This document shows, piece after piece, positions 33,901 through 42,162 of a stretch of DNA of 64,000 nt. Position 1 is the stretch's first letter. Every line of letters starts with the position of its first letter. Position numbers and translations under genes: made by a program. The notes under the pieces were generated by a model, which was not told the DNA's origin, searched no databases, and saw nothing but the letters and a program-made list of their open reading frames with translations. Source of the stretch: JAOUEA01 sp963719165 (GTDB lineage Bacteria; Actinomycetota; UBA4738; HRBIN12); contig CAVRAV010000001.1 of assembly GCA_963719165.1 (NCBI GenBank), positions 2,170,001-2,234,000 on the forward strand, read 5' to 3'.

Positions 33901-35455
33901 GCTGAAGCAGACCGGCCCCACGATCGACCCGGAAGCCTTCGTCGGCGCGTACGTCGGGTTCTTCTACGCGTCCCCTCAATTCGCCCTCACACCCGACGGT
34001 CGTTCCCTCATCACCGCGTCCGAAGACGGCGAGCTGGCGCGGTGGGATCTTCGGACCCGTGAGAAGACCGGGACCTGGAAGGTCGAGACGGGCCTTGCCC
34101 CCGCGCTCGCCGTCAGTCCCGACGGTCTTACCGCGGCGGTCGGCATCAAACACGGAGTCCAGTTCATCGACCTCCGTTCCGGAAATGCGCGAACCGCAAC
34201 GGCCGATCTCGCAGGGAGCCCGAACTGGGTGCTCTTCAGCCCGGACGGAACGATGGTGGTTTCGACCAACCGAGACACGACGGTGAATCGCTGGGACGTG
34301 GAGTCGGCGACACCCCTCGAAACGCTGCGCGGCCACTCGAACTTCGTTCAGCAGCCCGTCTTCAGTCCCGACGGGGAGACGCTCTACACAGTGAGCCACG
34401 ACGGAACAGCGATCGCCTGGGATCTCACGGGCGACCGCAGGCTCGGACGGACGTTCACGTTCACGAGCGACCGGGAGTTCTCCAGGACCGGCTATGACGG
34501 CCACCCGGGGAGATTCAGTCCCGACGGTCGGTTGATCGCGGTCGGCCTCAAAGAAAAGGGCGTCGCGCTCTGGGACGCTCGCGAGCTCACCCCCGTGGGG
34601 CCGCCCCTCCTCGACACCGGCGGCGAGGTCAAGTCGCTCGCCTTTTCACCGGACGGGCGAACGCTTGCGGCCGTGACCAAGCACTGGCTCACGCTGTGGG
34701 ACGTTGGCTCGCGATCGCGACTCCACGACCGGCTCTACGCGGGGAACCCGTCGATCGTTCTCGCTGTCGGTTTCAGCCCCGACGGAGCGACACTCGCTAC
34801 CGCAAGCAGCGACCTCGGCCTGAGATTCTGGGACTCGGCGACCGGTGACGATCTCCGTTACCCCGGATTCGGTCGGTCCGCGAGCGACGTCACGTTCAGC
34901 GCTGACGGTGCGATGATCGCGTCCATCCGCGGCCGGGGAGGCGCGGACGTCTGGGATGTGGCCACCGGCACGTCGATCGCCACCTTCGACGGCGCCCCAG
35001 GCGACAGCGACTCCTCTATCGCTCTCAGCCCCGACGGGCGCTTCCTCGCGGTGGGTGGCTTCGGCAGGGTCGTTCGCCTTTGGGACGTCCGAACCGCCGA
35101 GCTCGTCCACGAACTCGATCAAGGCGGCAACGGATCCTTCACCCTCGAGTTCAGTCCGGATGGCCGGACCCTGGCCGTCTCCGGCTTCGAGCCCGTCGCG
35201 TCTCTTTGGGACGTTGCGACCGGAACCCAGATCGGCCCACAGCTCTCCGCCGGTGACCGCAGGACGATGATCGATCTCTCCCCCGACGGACGCTACCTGT
35301 TGGAGACCCACGGCAACGGCCAAGGGGCCATCTGGGACGTCGACCCTGCGTCCTGGTTGCGCCGAGCGTGCGATCTGTCGGGCCGCACGCTCACTCCCGA
35401 GGAATGGGTCGAGTTCCTTCCGGGGAGACCGTACGAACCTGCCTGTACCAGCTAA
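30962..35455 (+). CDS. Ser/Thr kinase - nSTAND1 ATPase - WD40 receptor
   Basis: 1497 residues from GTG 30962. Kinase (about 15-275): glycine loop GRGGMSVVY, K45, HRD (136-138), DFG (162-164) and APE (189-191), so active. nSTAND1 module from C343 (CPFKGLASFEPVDTEYYFGRE) with Walker A GPSGSGKSS (about 383) and Walker B LLLAIDQLEELF (about 453), then helical repeats. A membrane helix follows (GLLAGVALLLAAAVTGG, about 769-790). The C-terminus has 14 repeats with (S/T)xDG motifs, enough for two seven-bladed propellers outside the membrane. It is probably a signal receptor with NTP-controlled kinase output. STAND proteins can act in defence or cell death, but that is not shown here. Behind SARP-type site B. 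Confidence 0.9.
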   Translation: MRVSDDPRVGTEVAGYRIESMLGRGGMSVVYLAEDLRLKRRVALKLLAAGLAEDGSFRDRFLRESELAASIDHPNIIPIYEAGTAEDLLFIAMRYVDGRDLNERLHEGRSDPAAAIGILVQLASALDAAHARGLVHRDVKPSNVLLDTGARPDGSDHVYLADFGLTKRVSEGAQIGGDDHLLGTIDYVAPEQIAGEQIDVRADVYSLGCVFYECLVGKPPFRGDSDIAVVFAHLEKESPAPSAARPELPARLDAVIARALAKEPAQRYPSCREFAQAALTVTVDEASRRLVDVASRAASGRSDLSDVEAELTDKVIDLQVVRDQARALSGPAAAARAATEGVCPFKGLASFEPVDTEYYFGRERLVAELVVRLVGAGFLGVVGPSGSGKSSALRAGLLPALAGGVLPGSEGWRRLLLRPGERPMEELRRVLVSGATDPLAEALGALPSDARLLLAIDQLEELFTACRSEDERATFAGMIARAAADPNRRAVVVVALRADFYGRFAAYPRLAELLGSNHVLVRPMQGSELRRIVELPADRVGLRVEPDLADALVDDVEGEPGALPLLSTALLELWQNREDNALSLAAYRKSGGVHGAVARLAESTYARIPDGRKRLARAIMLRLVGEGEGDDPVRRRASLAELDLERNHEVNDVLAVLADSRLVTLSEGSLEVAHEALLREWPRLREWIEEDAEGRRLRRHITQAAAEWEAAGRDRGELYRGVRLATALDWTADHALEVNELERAFVTQSQEESEKETKRVRRANRRLRGLLAGVALLLAAAVTGGIFAVIQRSVARDAETGQFAQRLGAQAQVEERLDLSLLLARQAVAIEDTPQTRGYLLAALRRSPAAIGIMHGDGEALRGIAISPDGETLAVPTGGNVLFFDARTYAQIGDPLPVGDSREGGSLAYGPDGRTLAVGGDNFVRLFDVRTRAQLAETPLDGLAMRVAFTKDASQLVVLVAPERGLGEVDARITIRDVATLKQTGPTIDPEAFVGAYVGFFYASPQFALTPDGRSLITASEDGELARWDLRTREKTGTWKVETGLAPALAVSPDGLTAAVGIKHGVQFIDLRSGNARTATADLAGSPNWVLFSPDGTMVVSTNRDTTVNRWDVESATPLETLRGHSNFVQQPVFSPDGETLYTVSHDGTAIAWDLTGDRRLGRTFTFTSDREFSRTGYDGHPGRFSPDGRLIAVGLKEKGVALWDARELTPVGPPLLDTGGEVKSLAFSPDGRTLAAVTKHWLTLWDVGSRSRLHDRLYAGNPSIVLAVGFSPDGATLATASSDLGLRFWDSATGDDLRYPGFGRSASDVTFSADGAMIASIRGRGGADVWDVATGTSIATFDGAPGDSDSSIALSPDGRFLAVGGFGRVVRLWDVRTAELVHELDQGGNGSFTLEFSPDGRTLAVSGFEPVASLWDVATGTQIGPQLSAGDRRTMIDLSPDGRYLLETHGNGQGAIWDVDPASWLRRACDLSGRTLTPEEWVEFLPGRPYEPACTS

Positions 35456-35550
35456 GAGCACTCTACTTGCCCCACCTCGAGCAGTCCCATGCACCGGGTC
35501 TCTTTCCTGTGCCTGACGCAGCCCTGCGACGCGGATGCCGTGTTGCTCGC

Positions 35551-35568
35551 TTGAAACGGACCTGAAAC
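35551..35568 (+). promoter_or_regulatory. SARP-type operator C (towards the serine hydrolase gene)
   Basis: TTGAAAC-GGAC-CTGAAAC: the same heptamer pair and 11-base period as sites A and B, 49 bases before the ATG at 35617. The -10 that should lie about 8 bases downstream is poor (TCGATC). Confidence 0.55.
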
Positions 35569-35616
35569 CCATGGGGTCGATCGTCGGCTCGACGGAAAGG
35601 ATCGGAGGAGAGCCTC

Positions 35617-36726
35617 ATGTTCGCACGGAAGGTCTGGACTGGCGTCGTCTTGATCTTGGCGTCCATCGGTGTGGCCTGCGATGCCTCGTCGGCCCCTGCG
35701 ACGGCACCCCCAAGCTTCACCACGGACGCGGCCGATGCTCCTCGCACGTACGGGCTCGGGGGGTTTCCTGAGTTCCCCAGCGGGTCGCTCCCGGAGTCGA
35801 CCGTCGCGAAGTTGCAGGCTGTGCTCGATGAGGGCGTCGAGGATGGCACGTTCACCGGAGTCACCGCCGCGGTTATCGTCGCTGACCACGGCAACTGGAC
35901 CGGGGCCGCCGGATCCCTTGACGGTACTTCCCTGAGTCCGGCTTCCCGTCTGCCCACCCACAGCGCGGGCAAGAACATCGTCGCCGCCCAGATTCTCCGG
36001 CTGGCAGAGGAGGGCAGCCTAGCCCTTGATGACCCTGCCGCCGACCATCTTCCCCCCGCACTGGGGTTCTTCGACGCGAACGGGGCCACGATCCGGCAGG
36101 TCCTGGGGATGCGCAGCGGCATCCCAGACCTGAACGAGTACGAAGGGGACGGCTTCTACCCCGCCGAGCAAGCCTCCACGGCTACCGAGGTGTTCAGGAT
36201 GCTGCCCGACCCTCGGGTTCGCCCGGGGACCCGCCTCCACTATGCGAGCACGAACTACGTCCTGCTCGGAACGATCATCGAGCAGATCTCCGGCCGGCCC
36301 TTGTCCAAGGCCCTGCGCTCGGGCGTGCTCCGCAGCCCCGGCCTCGAAGGGCTCACGTACTCGGTCGAGGACGCATTGGCCGCCGACGGGTGGGGGGTGG
36401 AAACGACGCCCTCCTCTCTGGCCCGCTGGGGCTATGAACTGTATGGGGGGTTCGTGCTTTCGGACGCCTCGCTTCGAGAGATGACCGACTTCCAGGGCAA
36501 GTGGTACGGGTTGGGAACCATGGACTTCTCCGATGACTACGGCACCCTCGCTATGGGACACGACGGGACGAGCTCCGCCACGACCTGCTGCGCGGTGATC
36601 CGCCTCGTGGCTCTACCGGAGGAAGGGATGGTCATTTCCGTGCAAGCCAACACGGCTGAGGCCACCGGGGATTGGAGCCAGGTGGTGCGCGCGACACAGG
36701 CCTTGAGGAACGCGTATCGCGACTGA
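35617..36726 (+). CDS. serine hydrolase, class C beta-lactamase/PBP4* fold, exported
   Basis: 369 residues. The signal ends in SIGVAC (C21), so it is a likely lipoprotein. S116-x2-K119 (HSAGK) provides the nucleophile and base. Y209-A-S (HYASTNYVLLGTIIE) stands in for the YxN motif, and HDGTSS replaces HxG. DHLPPAL and LGMRSGIPD are typical of this serine-hydrolase family, which includes DD-peptidases, esterases and beta-lactamases; the last is not implied. Not followed by a same-strand gene; its SARP-type upstream site suggests regulation with the kinase and PD40 genes. Confidence 0.85.
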   Translation: MFARKVWTGVVLILASIGVACDASSAPATAPPSFTTDAADAPRTYGLGGFPEFPSGSLPESTVAKLQAVLDEGVEDGTFTGVTAAVIVADHGNWTGAAGSLDGTSLSPASRLPTHSAGKNIVAAQILRLAEEGSLALDDPAADHLPPALGFFDANGATIRQVLGMRSGIPDLNEYEGDGFYPAEQASTATEVFRMLPDPRVRPGTRLHYASTNYVLLGTIIEQISGRPLSKALRSGVLRSPGLEGLTYSVEDALAADGWGVETTPSSLARWGYELYGGFVLSDASLREMTDFQGKWYGLGTMDFSDDYGTLAMGHDGTSSATTCCAVIRLVALPEEGMVISVQANTAEATGDWSQVVRATQALRNAYRD

Positions 36727-36731
36727 GCCGG

Positions 36732-38381
36732 TCACGGGATAGAAGGCCTCACTTCGGCAACCTTGAGATCGCTTCGACGGGGTTCGGGGCGATGGACCAG
36801 GTGAAGCTCGTGAGCGCGGAGGGTGGAGCCAGTCCGCCGGGGCGCAGACCCCGGCGGATCGAGCAACGTCGGGGGGATGGCCTCCTTCGCGAGTCTCACT
36901 CGAGCCGGGCCGAGGCCCTGTCGGTGCCAGCTCTTCGACAGCCCGACCACGAGCAGTCCGGCGTCGCGGCTCGCCTCGAGCATGCCATCCTCGCCCGGCG
37001 GCGTCAGCAGCGGCTCGGCCGAGATGCCCAACACCCGTTGGACCGCGAGCGCGCCGTGCGAGAGCAGGCGGCTCGCGTCGCGCTTGCCTTGCTCCGGCAC
37101 CGCGGCGGAACCGGCGAGCCGGAGCGGCGAGCCGGTGGAGCGTGCGAACCACGCGCCGATCTCGACCGCCGCCCAATCGTGGTCTACCCCTCCGAACGGT
37201 ACGAGCACGGGGCCGTCTGGCGACGCATCCCGAGGAACGAGCAGCGCCACGTCGCAGGGCGTCTCCGCGAGTGCGGCAGTGAGCTGCTCGTCGGGAGCCC
37301 CCTCGGCCAGGAGCTCGTCCGGAGCCTCCGCGAGCAGGAGATCGACGTCGAGCTCGGTGGCGAGCCGGGCCAGCTCCTGGCCGGGTGCCGCGGACGTGAA
37401 CGAGGTCACACGGGCTCGGACCCCGCCCGCTTCGAGTAAAGAGCGACGCTCTTCGAGCCACGCCGACGCGGACCGAAGCCCGGCCGCGTCGGATACGAGC
37501 CGGGCCAGGATCATGACGCGAGGCGGGAGTCGCACGAGCGGCTCGGCTACGGCGAGCAGTGCGTCGGCTCGCGTGTCATGCGTGATGGCGACGAGGATCG
37601 ACCGCTCCGCCGCTTCTCGGACACCTGTTGCCGGCGCTTCGACGTCAAGCGAGGGATCCTGCCGAAGGATCGCGCGCTCCAACTCCTGGAGCGCCGGGCT
37701 CGGATCGATCCCGAGTTCGTCGACGAGGCCCCGCCGTGCGTTCTGGTAGGCCACCAGCGCCTCCGCCTGTCGGCCCGACCGGTACAGCGCCGTCATCAGG
37801 TACTCCCACAGACGTTCGCGGAGCGGATGTTCGGCGACGAGTCCCTCGAGCGTCCCGACTATCTCGGCGTCGCGCCCGAGCGCGAGTTCGGCCTCGATCC
37901 GGAGCTCGACTGCTGCCAGCCTGATCTCCTCGAGCCGCGCGATGGCCGCCTGCGCGAAGCTCTCGTAGGCGAAATCCGCGAGCGCCGGACCCCTCCACAA
38001 GGACAGCGCCTCCCGTAGCCGCTCCCAGGCGTCGGTCGCCAGGCCGCGAGCGAGCTGACTCCTCCCTTCGTCCACTAGTCGCTGGAACCGGTCCAGATCA
38101 AGCTCGTCGGGCTCGATCCGGATGACGTAGCCGGGCGATCTGGTCGTCAGCACTTCCTTTGGGAGCGCCCTTCGAAGACGCGAGACGTTAACCCGCAAGG
38201 CGTCGGCGGCGCGCTCAGGCGAGTCCTCTCCCCACAGCTCCTCGATCAGTCGGTCGGTGGGAACGACCTCGTTGGGGCGGAGGAGGAGCATGGCCAGCAG
38301 TGCGCGCTGCCTGGGCCCTCTCAGGGGAACCTCGCCACCTTCGTCCCACACCTCAAGCGGCCCTAGGACCCGGAACTCCAT
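36732..38381 (-). CDS. SARP-family regulator fused to universal-stress-like domains
   Basis: 549 residues. N-terminal winged helix of the OmpR/SARP type (LGPLEVWDEGGEVPLRGPRQRALLAMLLL, then RLIEELWGEDSPERAADALRVNVSRLRRAL) and a bacterial transcriptional activation (BTAD) domain to about 245. The remaining about 300 residues read as two USP-like alpha/beta units (ERSILVAITHDTRADALL, CDVALLVPRDASPDGPVLVPFGG). The second unit has a GSAAVPEQGKRDASRLL and AVQRVLG pattern. No ATPase domain like AfsR. Candidate activator for the CTGAAAC-pair sites nearby. Convergent with the serine hydrolase. Confidence 0.85.
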   Translation of the reverse strand: MEFRVLGPLEVWDEGGEVPLRGPRQRALLAMLLLRPNEVVPTDRLIEELWGEDSPERAADALRVNVSRLRRALPKEVLTTRSPGYVIRIEPDELDLDRFQRLVDEGRSQLARGLATDAWERLREALSLWRGPALADFAYESFAQAAIARLEEIRLAAVELRIEAELALGRDAEIVGTLEGLVAEHPLRERLWEYLMTALYRSGRQAEALVAYQNARRGLVDELGIDPSPALQELERAILRQDPSLDVEAPATGVREAAERSILVAITHDTRADALLAVAEPLVRLPPRVMILARLVSDAAGLRSASAWLEERRSLLEAGGVRARVTSFTSAAPGQELARLATELDVDLLLAEAPDELLAEGAPDEQLTAALAETPCDVALLVPRDASPDGPVLVPFGGVDHDWAAVEIGAWFARSTGSPLRLAGSAAVPEQGKRDASRLLSHGALAVQRVLGISAEPLLTPPGEDGMLEASRDAGLLVVGLSKSWHRQGLGPARVRLAKEAIPPTLLDPPGSAPRRTGSTLRAHELHLVHRPEPRRSDLKVAEVRPSIP

Positions 38382-38558
38382 CTCTGCGGCCTCCCGTCAG
38401 GGACGCTAGCATCTGTCGCTCGTCCGAACCGACCAGAAGCATGGCGTCGCCCACAGCGCAGGTCGCTCACGCTACGTCGAGTGGTCCCCGATAGGCTGGG
38501 TTCTCGGATCGAGCGCGAGCACCGAAATGCGCAGCATCGCGACGGAAAGGATGGGTTC

Positions 38559-40901
38559 ATGGCGAAGGGGTTCTCGGGGAAGATCAACATCGACGTCAAG
38601 GACTCGACGTCGGACTGGACGCCGTTCGAGCAGCCGAAGGCGCCGGACGGGGCGCCCAACGTCGTGTACGTCGTCCTCGACGACGTGGGGTTCTCCGCGA
38701 TGGAGCCGTACGGGGGCCTCATCGAGACGCCGAACATCAAGAGGATCGCCGACTCGGGACTCACGTACACCAACTTCCACACCACGGCCCTGTGCTCGCC
38801 GACCCGTTCCTGTTTGATGACCGGCCGCAACCACACGACGAACGGCATGGCCGGCATCACGGAGATCACCGACGGCTACCCGAACTCGAACGGCCACATC
38901 CCGTTCGAGTGCGCGAACGTCGCCGAGGTCCTGGGTGGCGCGGGCTGGAACACCTACGTCGTGGGCAAGTGGCACCTCACCGCCGAGGACGAGATGAACA
39001 TGGCCTCGTCGAAACGACAGTGGCCCCTCGGGCGCGGGTTCGAGCGCTACTACGGGTTCCTGGGCGGTGAGACGAACCAGTGGTACCCCGATCTCGTGTA
39101 CGACAACCATCCCGTCGACCCGCCCCGCACACCGGAGGAGGGGTACCACCTCTCCGAAGATCTCACGGATAAGGCGATCGAGTTCATCCAGGACGCCAAG
39201 GCCGTCGCGCCCGACAAACCCTTCTTCCTCTACTACTGCCCCGGCGCCGCGCATGCCCCCCACCATGCGCCGAAGGAGTGGGCCGACCGCTACGCGGGGA
39301 CGTTCGACATGGGCTACGAGGTCTACCGTGAGGGCGTCCTCGAACGTCAGAAGCAGATGGGCATCGTGCCGGAGACGACGGAACTCTCTCCGATCAACCC
39401 CTACGTCGAGGAGAAGAGCGACGACGGACAGACGTGGCCCGAGTTGGACACGGTTCGCCCCTGGGATCTGCTCACCGACTCCGAGAAGCGGCTCTTCTCC
39501 CGAATGGCGGAGGTTTACGCGGGATTCCTGAGCCACGCCGACCATCAGATCGGGCGGCTCTTGGACTTCCTCGAGGCGTCGGGTCAACTGGAGAACACGG
39601 TCGTCGTGCTCGTCTCCGACAACGGTGCCTCGGGGGAGGGCGGTCCGAACGGCTCGGTCAACGAGAACAAGTTCTTCAACGGCGTCGAAGACTCGATCGA
39701 GGAGAACCTGAAATACCTCGACGACCTGGGAAGCCCGAAGACCTACAACCACTACCCGACCGGATGGGCCTGGGCCTTCAACACGCCGTTCAAGATGTGG
39801 AAGCGGTACGGCAATCTGCGGGGCGGCACGGCCGATCCGCTCTTGGTCTCCTGGCCGAAGGGGATCGAGGCCAGAGGCGAGGTGCGCAGCCAGTACGCGC
39901 ACGCGATCGACATCGTGCCAACGCTCTTCGAGGCGCTTGGTCTCGAGTTGCCCGACGAGGTCAACGGATACACGCAGAAGCCGCTGGAAGGTGTCAGCCT
40001 CGTTCCGAGCTTCGGCGATGCAGAGGCCGACACCGGCAAGGAGACACAGTTCTTCTCGATGTTGGGTACACGGGCGATCTGGCATCGCGGCTGGAAGGCG
40101 GCCACGCTCGGGCCGGCGGCACCGAACGCCTGGGGCCGGTTCACGGAGCAGCGATGGGAGCTGTTCAATGCGGGAGATGATCCGTCCGAGTGCCACGACC
40201 TTGCTGAGCGCGAGCCCGCGAAGCTTCGGGAGCTGGTCGACATGTGGTGGGTGGAGGCGGGCAAGTACCAGGCACTGCCCCTCGAGACTCGCAACGCCGT
40301 CGAGCTGTTCACCATCGCGCGGCCGCAGCTGTCGGAGCCCCGCGACCGCTACGTTTACTACCCGGGGGGTACCGGCGTACCGGAGTCGGTGACTCCAAAC
40401 ATCCGCAACCGCTCGTACACGATCGCGGTGGAGGTCGACGTCGCGTCCGAACCCGAGGGCGTCTTGTTCTCGCAAGGGTCGCGCTTCGGCGGGCATGCCC
40501 TCTATATCAAGAACGGCAAGCTCCGCTACGTCTACAACTGGATCGGCGAACGCGTGCAGATGGTGGAGTCGACGGAGCCGATCCCGAAGGGCCATGTCGT
40601 GCTGTCGGCGAGCTTCGACAAGGAGGGTGAGGGCATGCCCAGCCAGGGCACGCTGAGCCTCTTCATGCGGGACGCGAAGGTCGGGGAGGGCGCGATCATG
40701 ACCCAGCCAGGCAAGTTCGGGCTGGGCGGGGGAGGCCTGCTCGTCGGGCGGTCCGGGCTCGAGCCGGTCATCGACGATTACGCGGGCACGGCTCCGTTCG
40801 CGTTCACCGGTGGCGGGATCCAGAAGGTCGTGATCGACGTGAGCGGCGAGCCGTTCATGGACCTGGCGAGAGAGGCCGCTGCGCTCTTCGCGCGCCAGTA
40901 G
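38559..40901 (+). CDS. arylsulfatase
   Basis: 780 residues from ATG 38559. It hydrolyses sulfate esters and needs maturation of the Cys in C79-S-P-T-R to formylglycine (sulfatase-modifying enzyme not found in the window). Metal-binding D41-D42 lie in VLDDVGFS, and the catalytic and substrate Lys/His in GKWHL and YCPGAAHAPHHAP. VSDNGASGEGG carries the late metal ligand. The C-terminal about 170 residues form a beta-rich LamG-like domain (YTIAVEVDVASEPEGVLFSQG). There is no signal peptide, so the enzyme is cytosolic or exported by another route. Confidence 0.9.
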   Translation: MAKGFSGKINIDVKDSTSDWTPFEQPKAPDGAPNVVYVVLDDVGFSAMEPYGGLIETPNIKRIADSGLTYTNFHTTALCSPTRSCLMTGRNHTTNGMAGITEITDGYPNSNGHIPFECANVAEVLGGAGWNTYVVGKWHLTAEDEMNMASSKRQWPLGRGFERYYGFLGGETNQWYPDLVYDNHPVDPPRTPEEGYHLSEDLTDKAIEFIQDAKAVAPDKPFFLYYCPGAAHAPHHAPKEWADRYAGTFDMGYEVYREGVLERQKQMGIVPETTELSPINPYVEEKSDDGQTWPELDTVRPWDLLTDSEKRLFSRMAEVYAGFLSHADHQIGRLLDFLEASGQLENTVVVLVSDNGASGEGGPNGSVNENKFFNGVEDSIEENLKYLDDLGSPKTYNHYPTGWAWAFNTPFKMWKRYGNLRGGTADPLLVSWPKGIEARGEVRSQYAHAIDIVPTLFEALGLELPDEVNGYTQKPLEGVSLVPSFGDAEADTGKETQFFSMLGTRAIWHRGWKAATLGPAAPNAWGRFTEQRWELFNAGDDPSECHDLAEREPAKLRELVDMWWVEAGKYQALPLETRNAVELFTIARPQLSEPRDRYVYYPGGTGVPESVTPNIRNRSYTIAVEVDVASEPEGVLFSQGSRFGGHALYIKNGKLRYVYNWIGERVQMVESTEPIPKGHVVLSASFDKEGEGMPSQGTLSLFMRDAKVGEGAIMTQPGKFGLGGGGLLVGRSGLEPVIDDYAGTAPFAFTGGGIQKVVIDVSGEPFMDLAREAAALFARQ

Positions 40902-41017
40902 ATCTCGACGCGGCCGGCGGAGGCGAGAGCCCCAGTCGCGGGAGCGGGCGGGAGCGCTCGTTTGTCTTCTCGAACGGACGGGTACAGCTACCAACCGGCA
41001 GGACGGAAGGAGACACC

Positions 41018-41446
41018 ATGGCGGACCACGTAGCCACCGCGGAGATCGAGGTCGACGCCCCAGCCGGTCAGGTCTGGGGAGCGCTCACCGATCCCGACCA
41101 GATCCAGCGATACATGTTCGGCTCTCGCGTCGAGACGGACTGGGAGCCTGGCAGCCCGATCGTGTGGAAAGGCGAGTACGAGGGCAAGGGGTACGAGGAT
41201 CACGGAACCATCGTCGAGATCGAACCGAAGCGCCGCCTCAAGGTCACGCACTTCAGCCCACTGAGCGGCGAGGAGGACGTTCCGGCGAACTACCACACCC
41301 TCTCGTACACGCTCGACGAGCGAGACGGTCATACCCGCATCTCACTCAGCCAAGACAACAACGCAAGCGAGGAAGAGGCCGAACACTCCCGTGAGAACTG
41401 GGAGATGATGCTGATCGGGCTCAAGGACGTCGTCGAGCGCGGGTAG
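41018..41446 (+). CDS. SRPBCC / AHSA1-type protein
   Basis: 142 residues of the START-like fold: ATAEIEVDAPAGQVWGALTDPDQIQRYMFGSRVETDWEPGS at the start, LSYTLDERDGHTRISLSQDN in the middle, and a final amphipathic helix ENWEMMLIGLKDVV. Actinobacterial members are small hydrophobic-ligand binders, often annotated as activators of Hsp90 ATPase homologues; function unknown. It follows the sulfatase by 116 bases, with AAGGAG before its ATG, and precedes the selenoprotein candidate by 58 bases on the same strand. Confidence 0.85.
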   Translation: MADHVATAEIEVDAPAGQVWGALTDPDQIQRYMFGSRVETDWEPGSPIVWKGEYEGKGYEDHGTIVEIEPKRRLKVTHFSPLSGEEDVPANYHTLSYTLDERDGHTRISLSQDNNASEEEAEHSRENWEMMLIGLKDVVERG

Positions 41447-41504
41447 CCAGACTCCGATGCGGAAGCGCCGCGCGCGTTGACCCTATCTACGAGGGGGATG
41501 CACG

Positions 41505-42101
41505 GTGTCGGACGATGAGTCGGCTGGTTCGGATCGTCCCGCTTGGATCGAGGTGATCGGCGAGGGCGGTGCGGACGGGCTGTTGGCCGAGCTCTACGAC
41601 GAGTACCGCAGCTTGCAGACGGGCATGGTCGACAACGTCCTGAAGATCCACAGCCTGCATCCGGAAACGATGCGCGATCACGCGCGGCTGTACCGGACAT
41701 TGATGCACGGCGAGGGCGCCCTGACCCGTCCGGAGCGAGAGATGATCGGCGTGGTGGTGTCCGCTGCCAACGAGTGTCACTACTGAACGCGGCACCATGC
41801 GGTCAGTTTGGACCGCCTCACCCGCCGCACCCGCCCCGGCCTCGCCGCCGCGGTGATCGAGGACTACACGCGGGCATCCACGACGGAGCGTGAACGCGCC
41901 ATCTGCGATTACGCGATCAAGCTCACGATGACGCCGTGGGACATGGTCGAGTCGGACCTCGCGCCCATGCGCGTCGCCGGCCTCTCCGACCGAGACATCC
42001 TCGACGTCAACATGATCACCGGCTACTTCGCGTACGTGAACAGGCTCGCCGACGGGCTCGGCATCGAGCTCGAAGGCGACGACGATGTCCTCGGGTGGTA
42101 G
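41505..42101 (+). CDS. AhpD-like peroxidase-related protein with in-frame TGA (candidate selenoprotein, CxxU)
   Basis: A 198-residue frame from GTG 41505 to 42101 (GAGGGGGA ribosome site), interrupted only by TGA at 41784-41786. Both sides are in the same frame. They match a single carboxymuconolactone-decarboxylase/AhpD protein: E79-x11-C91-x2-(TGA 94)-x3-H98, exactly the E-x11-C-x2-C-x3-H pattern of AhpD. The TGA stands where the peroxidatic second Cys would be. Read as selenocysteine it would give NECHYU then TRHHAVSLDRLT. A SECIS-like stem-loop follows at 41789-41828. It probably reduces peroxides or acts as a redox relay. Without selenocysteine it would be a pseudogene or assembly error. 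Sec machinery genes are not in the window. Confidence 0.75.
41789..41828 (+). promoter_or_regulatory. bacterial SECIS-like stem-loop
   Basis: Upper stem GCGGTC (41799-41804) pairs with GACCGC (41811-41816) around the loop AGTTTG. A lower stem GCGGC (41789-41793) pairs with GCCGC (41824-41828), across an internal loop of 5 and 7 bases. The loop starts 18 bases after the TGA and has G as its second base. This distance and the loop G agree with published rules for bacterial SECIS elements. Confidence 0.6.
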
Positions 42102-42162
42102 CGCCCTGGGCTCCATCCGCGCTCGCGGGCCGCGCATCGAGGGGAGCTAAGCTCACGCCCAC

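Noticed and set aside
32507..34504. Long minus-strand ORF opposite the kinase receptor
   Set aside because: Shadow of the WD40 repeats; no recognisable domain.
35617..36726. Beta-lactam resistance gene
   Set aside because: The serine-hydrolase fold is shared by esterases and peptidases and the YxN and KTG motifs are altered; resistance is not supported.
38472..40994. Long minus-strand ORF opposite the sulfatase
   Set aside because: 840 codons of Arg/Val/Asp-rich sequence with no fold; high GC gives long antisense frames. The plus strand has every sulfatase motif.
41784..41786. Two separate small genes (41505-41786 and 41808-42101)
   Set aside because: Both halves share one frame and one protein family and each lacks half of the catalytic motif; a single interrupted or Sec-containing gene is better.
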